Shown: in pieces, positions 9,179-17,030 of the stretch
How positions within the stretch are numbered: the stretch's first letter is position 1
Layout of the letters: each line of letters opens with the position of its first letter
Source: JBFMFR01 sp040752025
GTDB taxonomy: Bacteria > Chloroflexota > Anaerolineae > Anaerolineales > UBA4823
Length of the DNA stretch: 64,000 nucleotides
Assembly (NCBI GenBank): GCA_040752025.1
Contig: JBFMFR010000028.1
Span: 22,800-86,799 of the forward strand
Reading direction: 5' to 3'
Notes under the pieces: model-generated
Told to the model about the DNA's origin: nothing
Database searches by the model: none
The model's input: the letters and a program-made list of their open reading frames with translations, nothing else
Translations under genes and position numbers: made by a program

Positions 9179-11719
9179 TTATGACGATCTTCTTGCAGCG
9201 GTATATGACATTAGCGACTTTATGATTACCGGTATGTGGTGTAATCTGAGGAATGGATTGCAAAATTGGCGAAGGCATTGGATAAAATGAGAGGCTAGCC
9301 CGTTCAATGTGAGTGCTCGGAGGAATTCATCGCTGGTCTCGCTCATCGCCTCCAAGATATCTGAAATAGCATCCACCTTAGACGCTATAGGCAAATACGG
9401 AGCCAATTTGCTCAGGATGAACGCTCGATTTACTCTTTGGCTTATTCCTCGGATTGCGATCAAGGCCTCTGAGATAACGTCTGCCTTGAGTGTTTCGGAT
9501 AGATTGGGAATTAGTTCGCTCAGAGCATTTGCTCGAGTATATTCATCACCAATACCCCGCGCCGCCTCTAGAGCATCCGAAACAGTATCTGACTTAAGTG
9601 AGTCGGGCAGAAGAGGGGCTAATTTGCTCAGGGCGAATATTCGGTCGAAATCATCACTGATTTCTTGTGCTGCCGCTAGAGCATGGATCTGAGTTGAGAA
9701 TGGTAAGTGGGGGAAGATCGTGACTAGTGCATAGGCTATAGCCTCGTCTTCTGGCTTCTGCCTGGCAATTACCAAAGCCTGCGCCGGCGATATTAATCCA
9801 ACCTGTAGCGCCTGCACCAACAACTCAGATGGTATATTCCCACTCAATGCCGCCACGCTGGACCGGCTCAGCGCGCACTTCACCTGTTGGATGAATCCCT
9901 CGCTCTCCCCACCTCCCGCTGCCCGGTTCGCCCTTGCCCAGGCGCGCTCGACATCGCTCAGGAAACCATCCAGCGTACCTTCGAAAGCCTCCCAGGCGCG
10001 CGTCCAGCCCTCACTGACCAGGGCATACAGGGTTTCATCTGGCGCTTTCGCCCTTTCCAAATGAGCGCCATAGTATTGCAGACAGTAGCCTGGCGCAGCT
10101 TTCGGTTCCAGTTCCCCGGTTTCGAGCGCCTCCAGGCAGCGCCTGCCATAGCCCAGGAAAAGCTCTTCCCAGTAAGTCTGTTCTTTCCTTCGTAACCTGC
10201 CATAGAAGTAATCCCCCAAACGGGGATGGCTGAAGGAAAACCCCTGATCCTTTCCATCGCCAATCACAAAGCGTCGCAGTGGGCGCAGGCTCTCTTCCAG
10301 AGAGTAGCTGTCCAGCTCGATCTCCTCCGTGGCCAATTCGCACAGATCATCTACTGTCAACGGCCCCAGGCTGCAAGCCAACAGGTTCAACACCGACTGC
10401 ACCTGCTTCTCCCTGAGCGGCGAGGCTGTTCCCCACAAACTGCGCTGGTCTTCGAGCCAGCGGTCGAAATAGCCCTTCAAACCATCCTGAATGGAAGGCA
10501 GGTCCTGGGGTTGCAAAGCTGCCGCCTGGTTTCCGTAGGGCAGCAGGGCTTCGACGTACAGGCGCACCAGCAACGGGTCGCCCTGGCTCAGGCGAAAAAG
10601 CTCATCGACGATCTCGGATTCTCCCACCGCCAGTTGCTCCAGTGGGTGTCCCATCGCCTCCAGCACGTCACTGACCCCCTGCCGGGTCAGCACGGGCAGC
10701 GGCAGGCTGCGCGCCAGGCTGGGCGCTGTCCAGCCCAGGCGGGCGATCCAGGCGGAATCATTGGGATCGCCTGCCAAAAAACGGGCTGAAACCACTACCC
10801 GCACACCCGCCTGCGGCGTCAGTGGGAACAGGTCGGGCCCCGCCTGCCAGTCTGCGGCCTCATCCAGGCCATCCAGGATCACCAGCACGGGCTTGCCGTC
10901 CGGCGGCGTGCGTTCCAGGAACTCCAGGCACACCCCGCGCCACTGCTCGGCGCTCATGTTAGCAAATTTGACCGGCTCACCGTAGATCTTGCCCAATCGA
11001 GCTGCCAGGGAGGCGAAAGTGACACTGGCCAGGGCGGTGTTGAAACGGATGCTGACCGGGATGAAGGCCACGTGCGCCAGTTCCCTTTGGATCACGGATT
11101 GCGACCAGCGCGCCAGCAGGGCGGTCTTGCCTCGCCCGGCAGGTGCGGCGATCAGGGCATAGGGTGGCGCGGCTTCGCCAAGCAGCCACTCGTCCAGGGC
11201 GCGCAGCTCGGCCTGGCGTCCGCCGAAGGGCACCGGGCGCTCGGGCGTGCCCAGGTATTCGACCAGGAAGTTACGCATGCGCCCGGAGTAATCCGTGGCG
11301 ATGGAGCCGATGCCGTCCAGGTAGTAGTTGATGACGGTCAGGTCCCGCCCGGCGATATTGAGCTGCCCACCCGAAATGTTGCTGATACTGCCAATGCTGA
11401 CAGTTGGCCCAGTTTGGCCTCGCTCTTCATCCTCCACCTGGATCACTGCCCCGGCTTCGATTTGATCCTGCAGTTCCTGGATGGCAGCGGCCAATTGTTC
11501 TGGATATTCGCTCCTGACGATCTCCAGCAGGGTCTCCAGCCGTTCGCGCCGGATGGCCTGGTTGAGCAGGCTGTGCCAGTTGCGGATCGACGGCCCTTCC
11601 AGGTGGATATTGGCCAGGGGCAGGTTGGCCTGGTTCGCCAGGCGGCGCACGTCATCGCCGAGAGGGTAGAGTTCGGCGAGCAAGTTTTGCAAATTGGTCA
11701 GTTCAGAAGGCCAGGGCAT
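9179..11719 (-). CDS. STAND/NACHT-like NTPase with EAD1-like domain and 35-residue repeats (NLR-like)
   Basis: This is an 846-residue putative conflict protein. Residues 1-85 (LTNLQNLLAELYPLGDDVRR to NWHSLLNQAIRR) match the pattern of effector-associated domain 1, a homotypic adaptor. A linker (about 110-135) contains SNISGGQLNIAGRDLTVINY, often seen joining such adaptors to NTPases. The P-loop NTPase has FGGR followed by Walker A (APAGRGKTALL) near 195 and Walker B (VLVILDGLDEA) near 280. The C-terminal part holds tandem 35-residue alpha-helical units (for example ALEAARGIGDEYTRANALSE), three full and one partial. The last 35 residues lose the repeat pattern, so the end may be frameshifted or cut. 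RBS AAAGGGG precedes the ATG. No obvious effector gene adjoins it. Confidence 0.85.
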   Translation of the reverse strand: MPWPSELTNLQNLLAELYPLGDDVRRLANQANLPLANIHLEGPSIRNWHSLLNQAIRRERLETLLEIVRSEYPEQLAAAIQELQDQIEAGAVIQVEDEERGQTGPTVSIGSISNISGGQLNIAGRDLTVINYYLDGIGSIATDYSGRMRNFLVEYLGTPERPVPFGGRQAELRALDEWLLGEAAPPYALIAAPAGRGKTALLARWSQSVIQRELAHVAFIPVSIRFNTALASVTFASLAARLGKIYGEPVKFANMSAEQWRGVCLEFLERTPPDGKPVLVILDGLDEAADWQAGPDLFPLTPQAGVRVVVSARFLAGDPNDSAWIARLGWTAPSLARSLPLPVLTRQGVSDVLEAMGHPLEQLAVGESEIVDELFRLSQGDPLLVRLYVEALLPYGNQAAALQPQDLPSIQDGLKGYFDRWLEDQRSLWGTASPLREKQVQSVLNLLACSLGPLTVDDLCELATEEIELDSYSLEESLRPLRRFVIGDGKDQGFSFSHPRLGDYFYGRLRRKEQTYWEELFLGYGRRCLEALETGELEPKAAPGYCLQYYGAHLERAKAPDETLYALVSEGWTRAWEAFEGTLDGFLSDVERAWARANRAAGGGESEGFIQQVKCALSRSSVAALSGNIPSELLVQALQVGLISPAQALVIARQKPEDEAIAYALVTIFPHLPFSTQIHALAAAQEISDDFDRIFALSKLAPLLPDSLKSDTVSDALEAARGIGDEYTRANALSELIPNLSETLKADVISEALIAIRGISQRVNRAFILSKLAPYLPIASKVDAISDILEAMSETSDEFLRALTLNGLASHFIQCLRQFCNPFLRLHHIPVIIKSLMSYTAARRSS

Positions 11720-11856
11720 TCTGTCGCCCCTTTAGGGTCGGTGGTGAGTTAGTGCAGTTAGTCGATGTCTTGATTTTAGGGCAGATAGGAGCATGAGTCA
11801 AGTTCCTCCTGCGTTCTACCCTATACCATTTCGGGGTGATGCAGCCTTTCTGCCTA

Positions 11857-12876
11857 TCATGGCTCTGCTGGCTCGAAAGTAAAGGAATAAACGCCGTTGC
11901 AGTTGTCCATGGCGCAGTTGCCGGCGGTAAAGACAACTTGCATGGTGGCCTCGATCTGGTAATCGCTGATAAATTTGCCATCGAATTTCCAGGTGACTTG
12001 ATTTTCGCAATTCGAAGGCTGCGTTCTCTCACCGGAGAAGGATTGGCGCTCCCCACTGAAGGATAAGAACGGGTATTCAGCGTCGCGCGAAAGCTCAAAA
12101 AGATCCCCCGAAAGATTTCCGGCTTCACCGAAAGAGATGGTAATTCTCCAACGGCTTCCATTGCACGAGTCGCATGTACAGATCGTTGTGGAGTTCATGA
12201 ATGATGGCGAGCTTTCAAAAGTTAGCGTTGGCGAAAATGCATCGGGTGTGTCTGTAGCGATGGATGTGGGGGTTAGCAGACCGGCGGGAGTAAGTTGCAC
12301 GACGTGGGTGGACTCAAGCGGGGCGATGATGCGACCATCGATGATGCCGCCGATGCGTAGGGCGAGTTCTTCGGTCATGCCGCGCCCGCAGCCGATGATG
12401 AAGGTGATCACGTTATTGCGGATAGCCACAAGAACGTAACCCGGACCGCAGGGGGCCAGGATGGAGATGATCTGGCATTCTTCCCCAAGTAGGCAATTGA
12501 TGAGTTGGCCTGTGCGTTGGGCTTCAGGCAGACGTTGGGGGATTACCTGGTCGAAGATCTCGCCTGGGCTGCGAGTGGTGCGCCTGGGCACGAGGATGAT
12601 GTTGCTCTCAACGCGGATATCCTGATCAACGTTTTCGAAGGCGCGCTGGTCTTGCTCGGTGGCTTCGGAGAGCAGCGGCTGTTCGGTAGGGTTCTCGACT
12701 TCGGTTTCCAGAAGTTCGGAGATTTCCCCGGGTTGCAGGTTCATATCCTTGGGAGGCAGGTAGATGATCTCGACCCGGGCGGTGGGAGTTTCAAAAGGGG
12801 GCGTAGGCTGGCGGCTGAAGAGGTCGCAAGCCAGGGTGAGCAGGATCAGCATAACGAGGATCGATGTTTTCTTCAT
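11857..12876 (-). CDS. Putative lipoprotein of unknown function
   Basis: The 339-residue product starts MKKTSILVMLILLTLACDLF, a lipoprotein signal with lipidated Cys17, and has a GGGAG-like RBS. The mature part has a Pro/Thr-rich start, a predicted globular segment around 100-190 (CLLGEECQIISILAPCGPGY, VITFIIGCGRGMTEE) and a C-terminal beta-rich segment with several cysteines (TTICTCDSCNGSRWR, and CAMDNCNG near the end). The paired cysteines suggest disulfides outside the cytoplasm. No family was recognised. It lies upstream of the STAND NTPase gene on the same strand, separated by 137 bases, so co-transcription is possible but not shown. Confidence 0.75.
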   Translation of the reverse strand: MKKTSILVMLILLTLACDLFSRQPTPPFETPTARVEIIYLPPKDMNLQPGEISELLETEVENPTEQPLLSEATEQDQRAFENVDQDIRVESNIILVPRRTTRSPGEIFDQVIPQRLPEAQRTGQLINCLLGEECQIISILAPCGPGYVLVAIRNNVITFIIGCGRGMTEELALRIGGIIDGRIIAPLESTHVVQLTPAGLLTPTSIATDTPDAFSPTLTFESSPSFMNSTTICTCDSCNGSRWRITISFGEAGNLSGDLFELSRDAEYPFLSFSGERQSFSGERTQPSNCENQVTWKFDGKFISDYQIEATMQVVFTAGNCAMDNCNGVYSFTFEPAEP

Positions 12877-12910
12877 GGCTTTCTCCCGTTTCCTGTCTAC
12901 TGTATTCTAT

Positions 12911-13009
12911 CTACTCCCACTGGTAGCCGCAGTCGTAGCATTCCTTATCGATCACACACAGGTCGCCGCCGCACTGCGGGCAGCGCCAGGCGGCGGCCTG
13001 CTCGCTTCT
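12911..13009 (-). pseudogene. Zinc-ribbon fragment without a start codon
   Basis: Directly after the TAA of the HepT remnant, and in the same frame, the minus strand reads RSEQAAAWRCPQCGGDLCVI and then DKECYDCGYQWE before TAG. Two CxxC pairs (CPQC and CYDC) make a recognisable zinc ribbon. No Met, Val or Leu start with an RBS precedes it. It is best read as the tail of a gene whose upstream part was deleted. Confidence 0.5.
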
Positions 13010-13169
13010 TTATTGCCCCGGGTATTCTTCAGCCAATATTTGCTCAATCTTCAAGCGTAGGTCGGGCACGTCTTGTTTGGCGGTATTCCATACAATCTGC
13101 CAGAGCACGGCGCTGAATAGCTTCTGCTGCTTCCACGATGTCCAGCAAGTACAATTTCTCAAGCCGCAT
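13010..13169 (-). pseudogene. HepT-like (DUF86) toxin remnant with internal deletion
   Basis: The ATG at 13169 overlaps the end of the MNT nucleotidyltransferase gene by 11 bases, the usual MntA-HepT arrangement. The frame starts like HepT (MRLEKLYLLDIVEAAEAIQ) but then runs into a shifted reading. In the next frame the typical HepT C-terminus appears (VLWQIVWNTAKQDVPDLRLK, then IEQILAEEYPGQ). Only about 50 of the roughly 110-140 residues normal for the family remain, and the RX4-6H catalytic region is absent. The toxin is therefore deleted and frameshifted while its partner is intact. Confidence 0.75.
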
Positions 13170-13464
13170 ACACTTCCTCGGCGCTGGCGATGACCGCCTC
13201 ACGGATGGCAGGCTTGAGACCCTCTTGTGGAACGAGATCGACGTTTCTATTGAAAAGGGCTGATAATTCCCTCTTCATGCGCCCCAGGGTTAAAAAGGTT
13301 ACTCTTGCTGAAGGATCGAAAACGACCAGGATATCAACATCGCTGTCAGAGCGAAAATCGTCGCGCAGTATGGAGCCGAACAGCGCCAGGCGACGAACCT
13401 GGTAGTGTTGGCAGAATTTCTGCAAACTTTCCTTAGGAACGCTGACCTTGGCCATGCTTGTCAC
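13159..13464 (-). CDS. MNT-type minimal nucleotidyltransferase (HepT antitoxin family)
   Basis: The 101-residue protein carries the minimal nucleotidyltransferase signature: LALFGSILRDDF followed by RSDSDVDILVVFDP near residues 26-50, giving the GSx10DxD metal-binding pattern. A third acidic position is likely in NVDLVP. In MntA-HepT systems this protein acts as antitoxin by AMPylating the HepT RNase. Here the neighbouring HepT is degraded, so this enzyme appears to be an orphan survivor. The start could be Met1 (13464) or Met4 (13455). Confidence 0.88.
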   Translation of the reverse strand: MTSMAKVSVPKESLQKFCQHYQVRRLALFGSILRDDFRSDSDVDILVVFDPSARVTFLTLGRMKRELSALFNRNVDLVPQEGLKPAIREAVIASAEEVYAA

Positions 13465-13517
13465 TCCTTCATGCAGTATACCATACCTGGTTTGTCTGTC
13501 TATGATCCTCGACCATG

Positions 13518-14483
13518 TTAGGCCAGCCCCATGCTTTCCACCTTTTCGGCGATGGCTTGCATCGCCTGCGGGGGGAGCGGGCCGAAGCGCTGCGCCTGCA
13601 CCAGGGCCTGCATCTGCTCCATACTGCGAAAGCCTGGCAGGGGGATGGCCAGGGGAGAGCGCGCCCAGATCCAGCCCAGGGCTCCCTGCGCGTAAGTGCG
13701 CCCGTCACGGGTCAGGTGCGGCTCGATTTGCCGGGCGCAGTCGAGCACGTTCAGGAAGCCGTCGTGTTGGAACCATCCCGCCCGCGGGTCGGCCTGCTCC
13801 AGCATCGTCTCCGGCGACCAGCGCCCGGTGAGCAGGCCCATGAGCAGGGGCACGCGGTTCAGGCTGGCCAGGTCGTGTTCCCGGCACAGCTCCAGCATGG
13901 CGGGGTTATCGTTGAAGATGTTCAGGCGATGTTCGATGGCGCTGCAGTGCTCTCCGCCGGCGAAGAGCTGGGCCCGCTCGACGTCATCGGTGCTCCAGCC
14001 GTAATAGCGGATCTTGCCGGCCTGCACCAGGCCTTCGAGGGCTTCCATCAGGGCCGGGGCACGCTCGAGGGGGTAGTCGCGGCGGTGCAGCAGGTACAGG
14101 TCGATGCACTCGAACCCCAGGCGGCGCAGGCTGCCTTCGCAGGCCCGCTCGACGATGGCGGCCTCCAGGGCCAGGGGGTCCGGCTGGTCGGGGAGGGGAT
14201 CTTCGCCGAACTTGGTCACCACGACGATGCCCTCTCGCCGGCCGCGCAGGGCCTCGCCCAGGATGCGCTCGCTCCAACCCTGGCCGTAGCTATCAGCCGT
14301 GTCGAAAAGCGTCACGCCCAGGTCGACGGCCGCCTGGATCTGGCGGACGGCCTCCTGCTGCGCCTGGGGGAAAACCTGGGAAACGATATCTTCGCGCCAG
14401 CCCAGTCCGGCGATGCGGGCGGTGCCCAATCCCAGGGGGCTGACTTCCAGGCCGCTGCGACCTAACCTGCGGGGTTCCATCAT
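13518..14483 (-). CDS. Aldo/keto reductase
   Basis: This 321-residue NADPH-dependent oxidoreductase has the (alpha/beta)8 aldo/keto reductase layout. The catalytic tetrad is visible: Asp and Tyr in LFDTADSYGQGWSE (about 55-60), Lys in VVVTKFG (about 89), and His in LYLLHRRDYPL (about 132). The start RRLGRSGLEVSPLGLGTARI is typical of the COG0667 group, which reduces aldehydes or ketones; the physiological substrate is unknown. Its ATG overlaps the stop of the upstream aspartyl protease-like gene by four bases (14480-14483), so it is the last gene of a three-gene operon. Confidence 0.93.
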   Translation of the reverse strand: MMEPRRLGRSGLEVSPLGLGTARIAGLGWREDIVSQVFPQAQQEAVRQIQAAVDLGVTLFDTADSYGQGWSERILGEALRGRREGIVVVTKFGEDPLPDQPDPLALEAAIVERACEGSLRRLGFECIDLYLLHRRDYPLERAPALMEALEGLVQAGKIRYYGWSTDDVERAQLFAGGEHCSAIEHRLNIFNDNPAMLELCREHDLASLNRVPLLMGLLTGRWSPETMLEQADPRAGWFQHDGFLNVLDCARQIEPHLTRDGRTYAQGALGWIWARSPLAIPLPGFRSMEQMQALVQAQRFGPLPPQAMQAIAEKVESMGLA

Positions 14484-14860
14484 CGGAAGCGAATTTGCAG
14501 GTTTTGCAGATCGATGACTGCCCCGGCTGAAGTCAAGGAGTCCATACCCAGGATGCCGTGGATATCAAAACCATAATCCATCCCCCCAACTTCGATTTCA
14601 AACCCGGATAGGCGCCGGTCATCGACTTGCAGAAAATCAACCTGCCGGGCAAACACAACTTCACTGCCACCCACGCCGCGGATCGAATACAAGCGGTCCT
14701 GTGGAGAAGGCCGGATATCGATTTCAGCCACCCGATCTGCAGATAGTATGGTAGTCGCAAATCCAGTATCGATCAGAACTGAGGGGATGAGCGTTGTCTT
14801 TCCCCGGTAATTTACCTGGACAGACACGAACGGCAGGTCATCTTTCAATTCCAGCCGCAT
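14480..14860 (-). CDS. Retropepsin-like aspartic protease family protein
   Basis: The start at 14860 is chosen because AGGAGGAGTT stands directly before it; a longer frame lacks an RBS. The 126-residue product is one retroviral-type aspartic protease domain. The catalytic motif is VLIDTGFATTIL near residue 30. A second conserved glycine region is HGILGMDSLTSAGAVIDLQN near the C-terminus, the ILGMD pattern of bacterial clan AA proteases. Such proteins act as dimers; natural substrates are mostly unknown. It overlaps both neighbours in the operon. Confidence 0.82.
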   Translation of the reverse strand: MRLELKDDLPFVSVQVNYRGKTTLIPSVLIDTGFATTILSADRVAEIDIRPSPQDRLYSIRGVGGSEVVFARQVDFLQVDDRRLSGFEIEVGGMDYGFDIHGILGMDSLTSAGAVIDLQNLQIRFR

Positions 14861-15119
14861 AACTCCTCCTGACGCCCAACCACTGGACTTCGCGGATATC
14901 CAGCTCCACACGGCTGGTATGTACATAATAGAACTCACGTGTGGGGTATTGCTGGTGAAGCTGGCGATAGCGTTCCAGGGCGCTGCTGCCGCTGCTGCAG
15001 CGCTCGATCACTGCAATGCGCTTCAGCAGGCGTTGGCGGTCGGGCGCAGTTTGCGCTTCCAGCGCTTCGATAATCAGCCACTGGTCGGGATAGGTTTGGC
15101 GAATTTCTAACCAGTTCAT
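14838..15119 (-). CDS. Conserved hypothetical protein, protease partner
   Basis: A GGAGGCTGGT leader precedes ATG 15119, giving a 93-residue soluble protein (MNWLEIRQTYPDQWLIIEAL onward). The text is rich in Arg/Glu/Gln, and a YYVHTS segment sits near the middle. No catalytic motif is evident. Its last 23 bases overlap the start of the aspartic protease gene. The tight coupling suggests these two work together, for example as protease and regulator or substrate, but this is inference. Confidence 0.72.
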   Translation of the reverse strand: MNWLEIRQTYPDQWLIIEALEAQTAPDRQRLLKRIAVIERCSSGSSALERYRQLHQQYPTREFYYVHTSRVELDIREVQWLGVRRSYAAGIER

Positions 15120-15253
15120 ACCAGCCTCCTCGGGCTTTCTCAACCGGCGTTTTGCCGGGCGAGGCTTTTCTTGGTCCAACCTGATTCTAGTATAGATCGC
15201 ACTGAAATGTAAGGGTATTTTGATGCAACAACCCCAAATTGTGCACACGCGCA

Positions 15254-15283
15254 GACCCCGGGGTTTTCACCAACCCCGGGGTC
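15254..15283. repeat. Hairpin, variant of the CCCGGAGTTT family
   Basis: GACCCCGGGGTT (15254-15265) and AACCCCGGGGTC (15272-15283) pair over 12 bases around TTCACC. The core is CCCGGGGTT rather than CCCGGAGTT, the same change seen in the left arm of the copy at 43490. It lies upstream of the hypothetical-protease-reductase operon. Confidence 0.7.
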
Positions 15284-15304
15284 ACGATAAGGAGACTGGA
15301 ATGG

Positions 15305-15328
15305 GGTGCGCCCTCTCCAGGGCGCACC
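15305..15328 (-). terminator. Strong hairpin after the DUF2202 gene
   Basis: GGTGCGCCCT and AGGGCGCACC pair over 10 bases with a CTCC loop, 20 bases beyond the DUF2202 stop. No T-run follows, so it may be a weak or factor-assisted terminator, or a 3' end protector. Confidence 0.5.
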
Positions 15329-15347
15329 GCTCAATTAGCGTTGTGGA

Positions 15348-16187
15348 TCAGGGCTTGCCGCCGCGCCAGCCGCCGCCGCCCCTGCCATTGCCGCCCTGGC
15401 CGCTTTCTGCCAGGATGGCCTGGTAGGCTTCGGGAGTCAGGTACTGCGGCTGGTAGGTCTCGCCGGTCTGCTGGCTGAGTGCGGAGACGAAGGCCTGCAG
15501 GTGGTTGTAGGAGCCGTGCATCAGGTTGTCGAAGACGTATTGGATGTCGGCGTTGTCGGTCTCCGCCAGGCGCTCTTGCAGGTCGAGGATGTCCATCTCT
15601 TCGATGGCTGCGCCGACTTTGATGGCTTCGGCCAGGGACTGGCTGCCGCGCTCGACCAGGTCGTTGTACAGTGCCTGCAGGTTGGGGTCGCTGAAGACGC
15701 CCACTTCGTCGGAGGCCGGGTCGGGCAGGCCGTAGCGCTCGAGCAGGGCCGCGACAGAGTCAGTGTGAGTCTGCTCGCTCTGGCTGATGTTCTGGAAGGT
15801 GGGCAGGCCCCACAGGTCGTACAGGGTCACGTAAACGTCGTGGGCCAGCTTTTCTTCTTCACGCATGTAAGCCAGGGCCTGCGCTTCGGCGTCGCTCAGG
15901 TCGCCGGGGGTAGCGGGAGGCAGGTTGGCGAGTTCGCCAGCCAGGTCGTGATCGGCGCCCCCGCCGCCAGCGCCCTGGCCGCGTCCGCCGCCGCGCCCGT
16001 TGCCCTGTCCCTGGGCGAAGGCTTCGTCAGTGTGTTCCAGGGAGACGTTCTCCTGGTTCCGGCCGTGTCCGCCGCCCAGGGCGGCTTCTTCTTCGTTGCT
16101 GTGTGCCTGGGTGCGGGTGACCGCGCCCCAGACGAGGACTGCGATGAGGGCGACCAGCGCCCCCGTGGCTAAGATTTTCTTCAACAT
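15348..16187 (-). CDS. Secreted DUF2202 ferritin-like protein
   Basis: The 279-residue product has an N-terminal signal or anchor (MLKKILATGALVALIAVLVW), then a Gly/Gln/Asn-rich stretch (about 35-80). The DUF2202 domain spans about 85-255: LSDAEAQALAYMREEEKLAH, QNISQSEQTHTDSVAALLERYGL, and FDNLMHGSYNHLQAF. The spaced E, EKxxH, SExxH and SYNH positions are the carboxylate/histidine set expected of a ferritin-like di-metal bundle, though the function of DUF2202 proteins is not established. A Gly-rich tail ends the protein. It lies 39 bases downstream of the DUF4405 gene and is probably co-transcribed with it. Confidence 0.88.
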   Translation of the reverse strand: MLKKILATGALVALIAVLVWGAVTRTQAHSNEEEAALGGGHGRNQENVSLEHTDEAFAQGQGNGRGGGRGQGAGGGGADHDLAGELANLPPATPGDLSDAEAQALAYMREEEKLAHDVYVTLYDLWGLPTFQNISQSEQTHTDSVAALLERYGLPDPASDEVGVFSDPNLQALYNDLVERGSQSLAEAIKVGAAIEEMDILDLQERLAETDNADIQYVFDNLMHGSYNHLQAFVSALSQQTGETYQPQYLTPEAYQAILAESGQGGNGRGGGGWRGGKP

Positions 16188-16226
16188 GGTTATTCTACCT
16201 TTCTGTAGTTGTGTTCGGTTATTGGA

Positions 16227-16829
16227 TCAGGAACGGGCGGCCGAGGCCGACAGGGCTGGCAAACCAGCCATCTTGCGGGTGACCTTGGTGACCCATTTCC
16301 AGTGGATGGCAAAGTGGACTGCGGCGGCGGCGATCATGACGACGCCGGCCCAGGTGTGGATCAGGTCCCAGGTTGCGCGGGGGAAGAGGATCATGGGATC
16401 CGCCGCCCAGCGCTCGCCAGGGACGAAGAGGAAGTACACGCCGCTGAGGGCAGTCAGCAGGAAGCTGAGGGCAACCGTCGCGTTGATGATCAGGTTCCAG
16501 CGCCCGCGGGCGTTCATGCAGCCGCATTTGCCGGTCAGTTCGTTCCAGGTGCGCCGGATCATGCTGGTCACCCAGGACCAGTGGATAGCCAGGTGTGCCA
16601 GGGCCACGACGATCATGATCGCGCCGCCCCAGGTGTGCAGGTTATCCCAGGTGTGTCGTTCGAAGATCACCTGGACGTCGTACATGGGGTTGCGCCCGCC
16701 CTGGAAGCCGCCGGAGGGCAAAAACAGGAAGTAGACCCCCGATAGGGCGGCGACGATAGCGCTGCCAAACAGGGCGGCGTCGATCCACCAGTTCTTCTGT
16801 GTTTGTTTGGAAACAGATTGTGTTGTCAT
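16227..16829 (-). CDS. Membrane protein with duplicated DUF4405-like unit
   Basis: The start at 16829 (MTTQSVSKQTQKNWWIDAAL) follows an AGAAG motif. The 200-residue protein has two similar halves, each with two membrane helices. Matching motifs in the halves are ALSGVYFLFLP/ALSGVYFLFVP, TWDNLHTWGGAIMI/TWDLIHTWAGVVMI and HLAIHWSWVTSMIRR/HFAIHWKWVTKVTRK. The repeated helix histidines (LHTW/IHTW and AIHW) are positioned like haem ligands in b-type cytochrome bundles, so a membrane redox role is plausible. A conserved CGC sits between the halves. The palindrome at 16870-16886 lies just upstream of the start and the DUF2202 gene downstream. Confidence 0.85.
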   Translation of the reverse strand: MTTQSVSKQTQKNWWIDAALFGSAIVAALSGVYFLFLPSGGFQGGRNPMYDVQVIFERHTWDNLHTWGGAIMIVVALAHLAIHWSWVTSMIRRTWNELTGKCGCMNARGRWNLIINATVALSFLLTALSGVYFLFVPGERWAADPMILFPRATWDLIHTWAGVVMIAAAAVHFAIHWKWVTKVTRKMAGLPALSASAARS

Positions 16830-16869
16830 CGTACACTTCTTTCTTGTCTGTGAAGTTATCGGTTGTGAG

Positions 16870-16886
16870 CAGGTAACGATTACCTG
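16870..16886. promoter_or_regulatory. Palindromic operator CAGGTAA-CGA-TTACCTG
   Basis: A perfect 7-base inverted repeat with a 3-base spacer lies 41 bases upstream of the DUF4405 start. Position and symmetry suit a dimeric repressor or activator controlling the DUF4405-DUF2202 operon. No regulator gene is adjacent. Confidence 0.6.
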
Positions 16887-16968
16887 TTCTGATGGCTTGA
16901 TGATATCGAAAAGGTGTGAAGAAGTGGTGAAGGCGGCGCGTAGGATTTGTGAATGTTCCGAGGCCCGC

Positions 16969-17004
16969 AAAAAGCCCCCGGAGTTTACAGAAACTCCGGG
17001 GGCT
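16969..17004 (-). terminator. Terminator of the large secreted protein gene (CCCGGAGTTT family hairpin)
   Basis: AGCCCCCGGAGTTT (16973-16986) and AAACTCCGGGGGCT (16991-17004) form a 14-base stem with an ACAG loop. On the minus strand the stem is followed by TTTTT. It stands 27 bases after the stop of the 17031-21506 gene. Of the family copies here, this one has the clearest terminator T-run. Confidence 0.85.
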
Positions 17005-17030
17005 GAGGTGAGAGATTGTGGCCTAAAAAC

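Noticed and set aside
9300..9700. Repeats of about 105 bases considered as non-coding tandem repeats
   Set aside because: They are in frame and encode the 35-residue helical units of the STAND NTPase.
13515..14465. Plus-strand open frame opposite the aldo/keto reductase
   Set aside because: The reductase frame holds the full catalytic tetrad; the opposite strand has no features.
16973..17004. CCCGGAGTTT hairpins considered as inverted-repeat ends of an insertion sequence
   Set aside because: Each copy is a self-contained hairpin, without a transposase between copies or target duplication.
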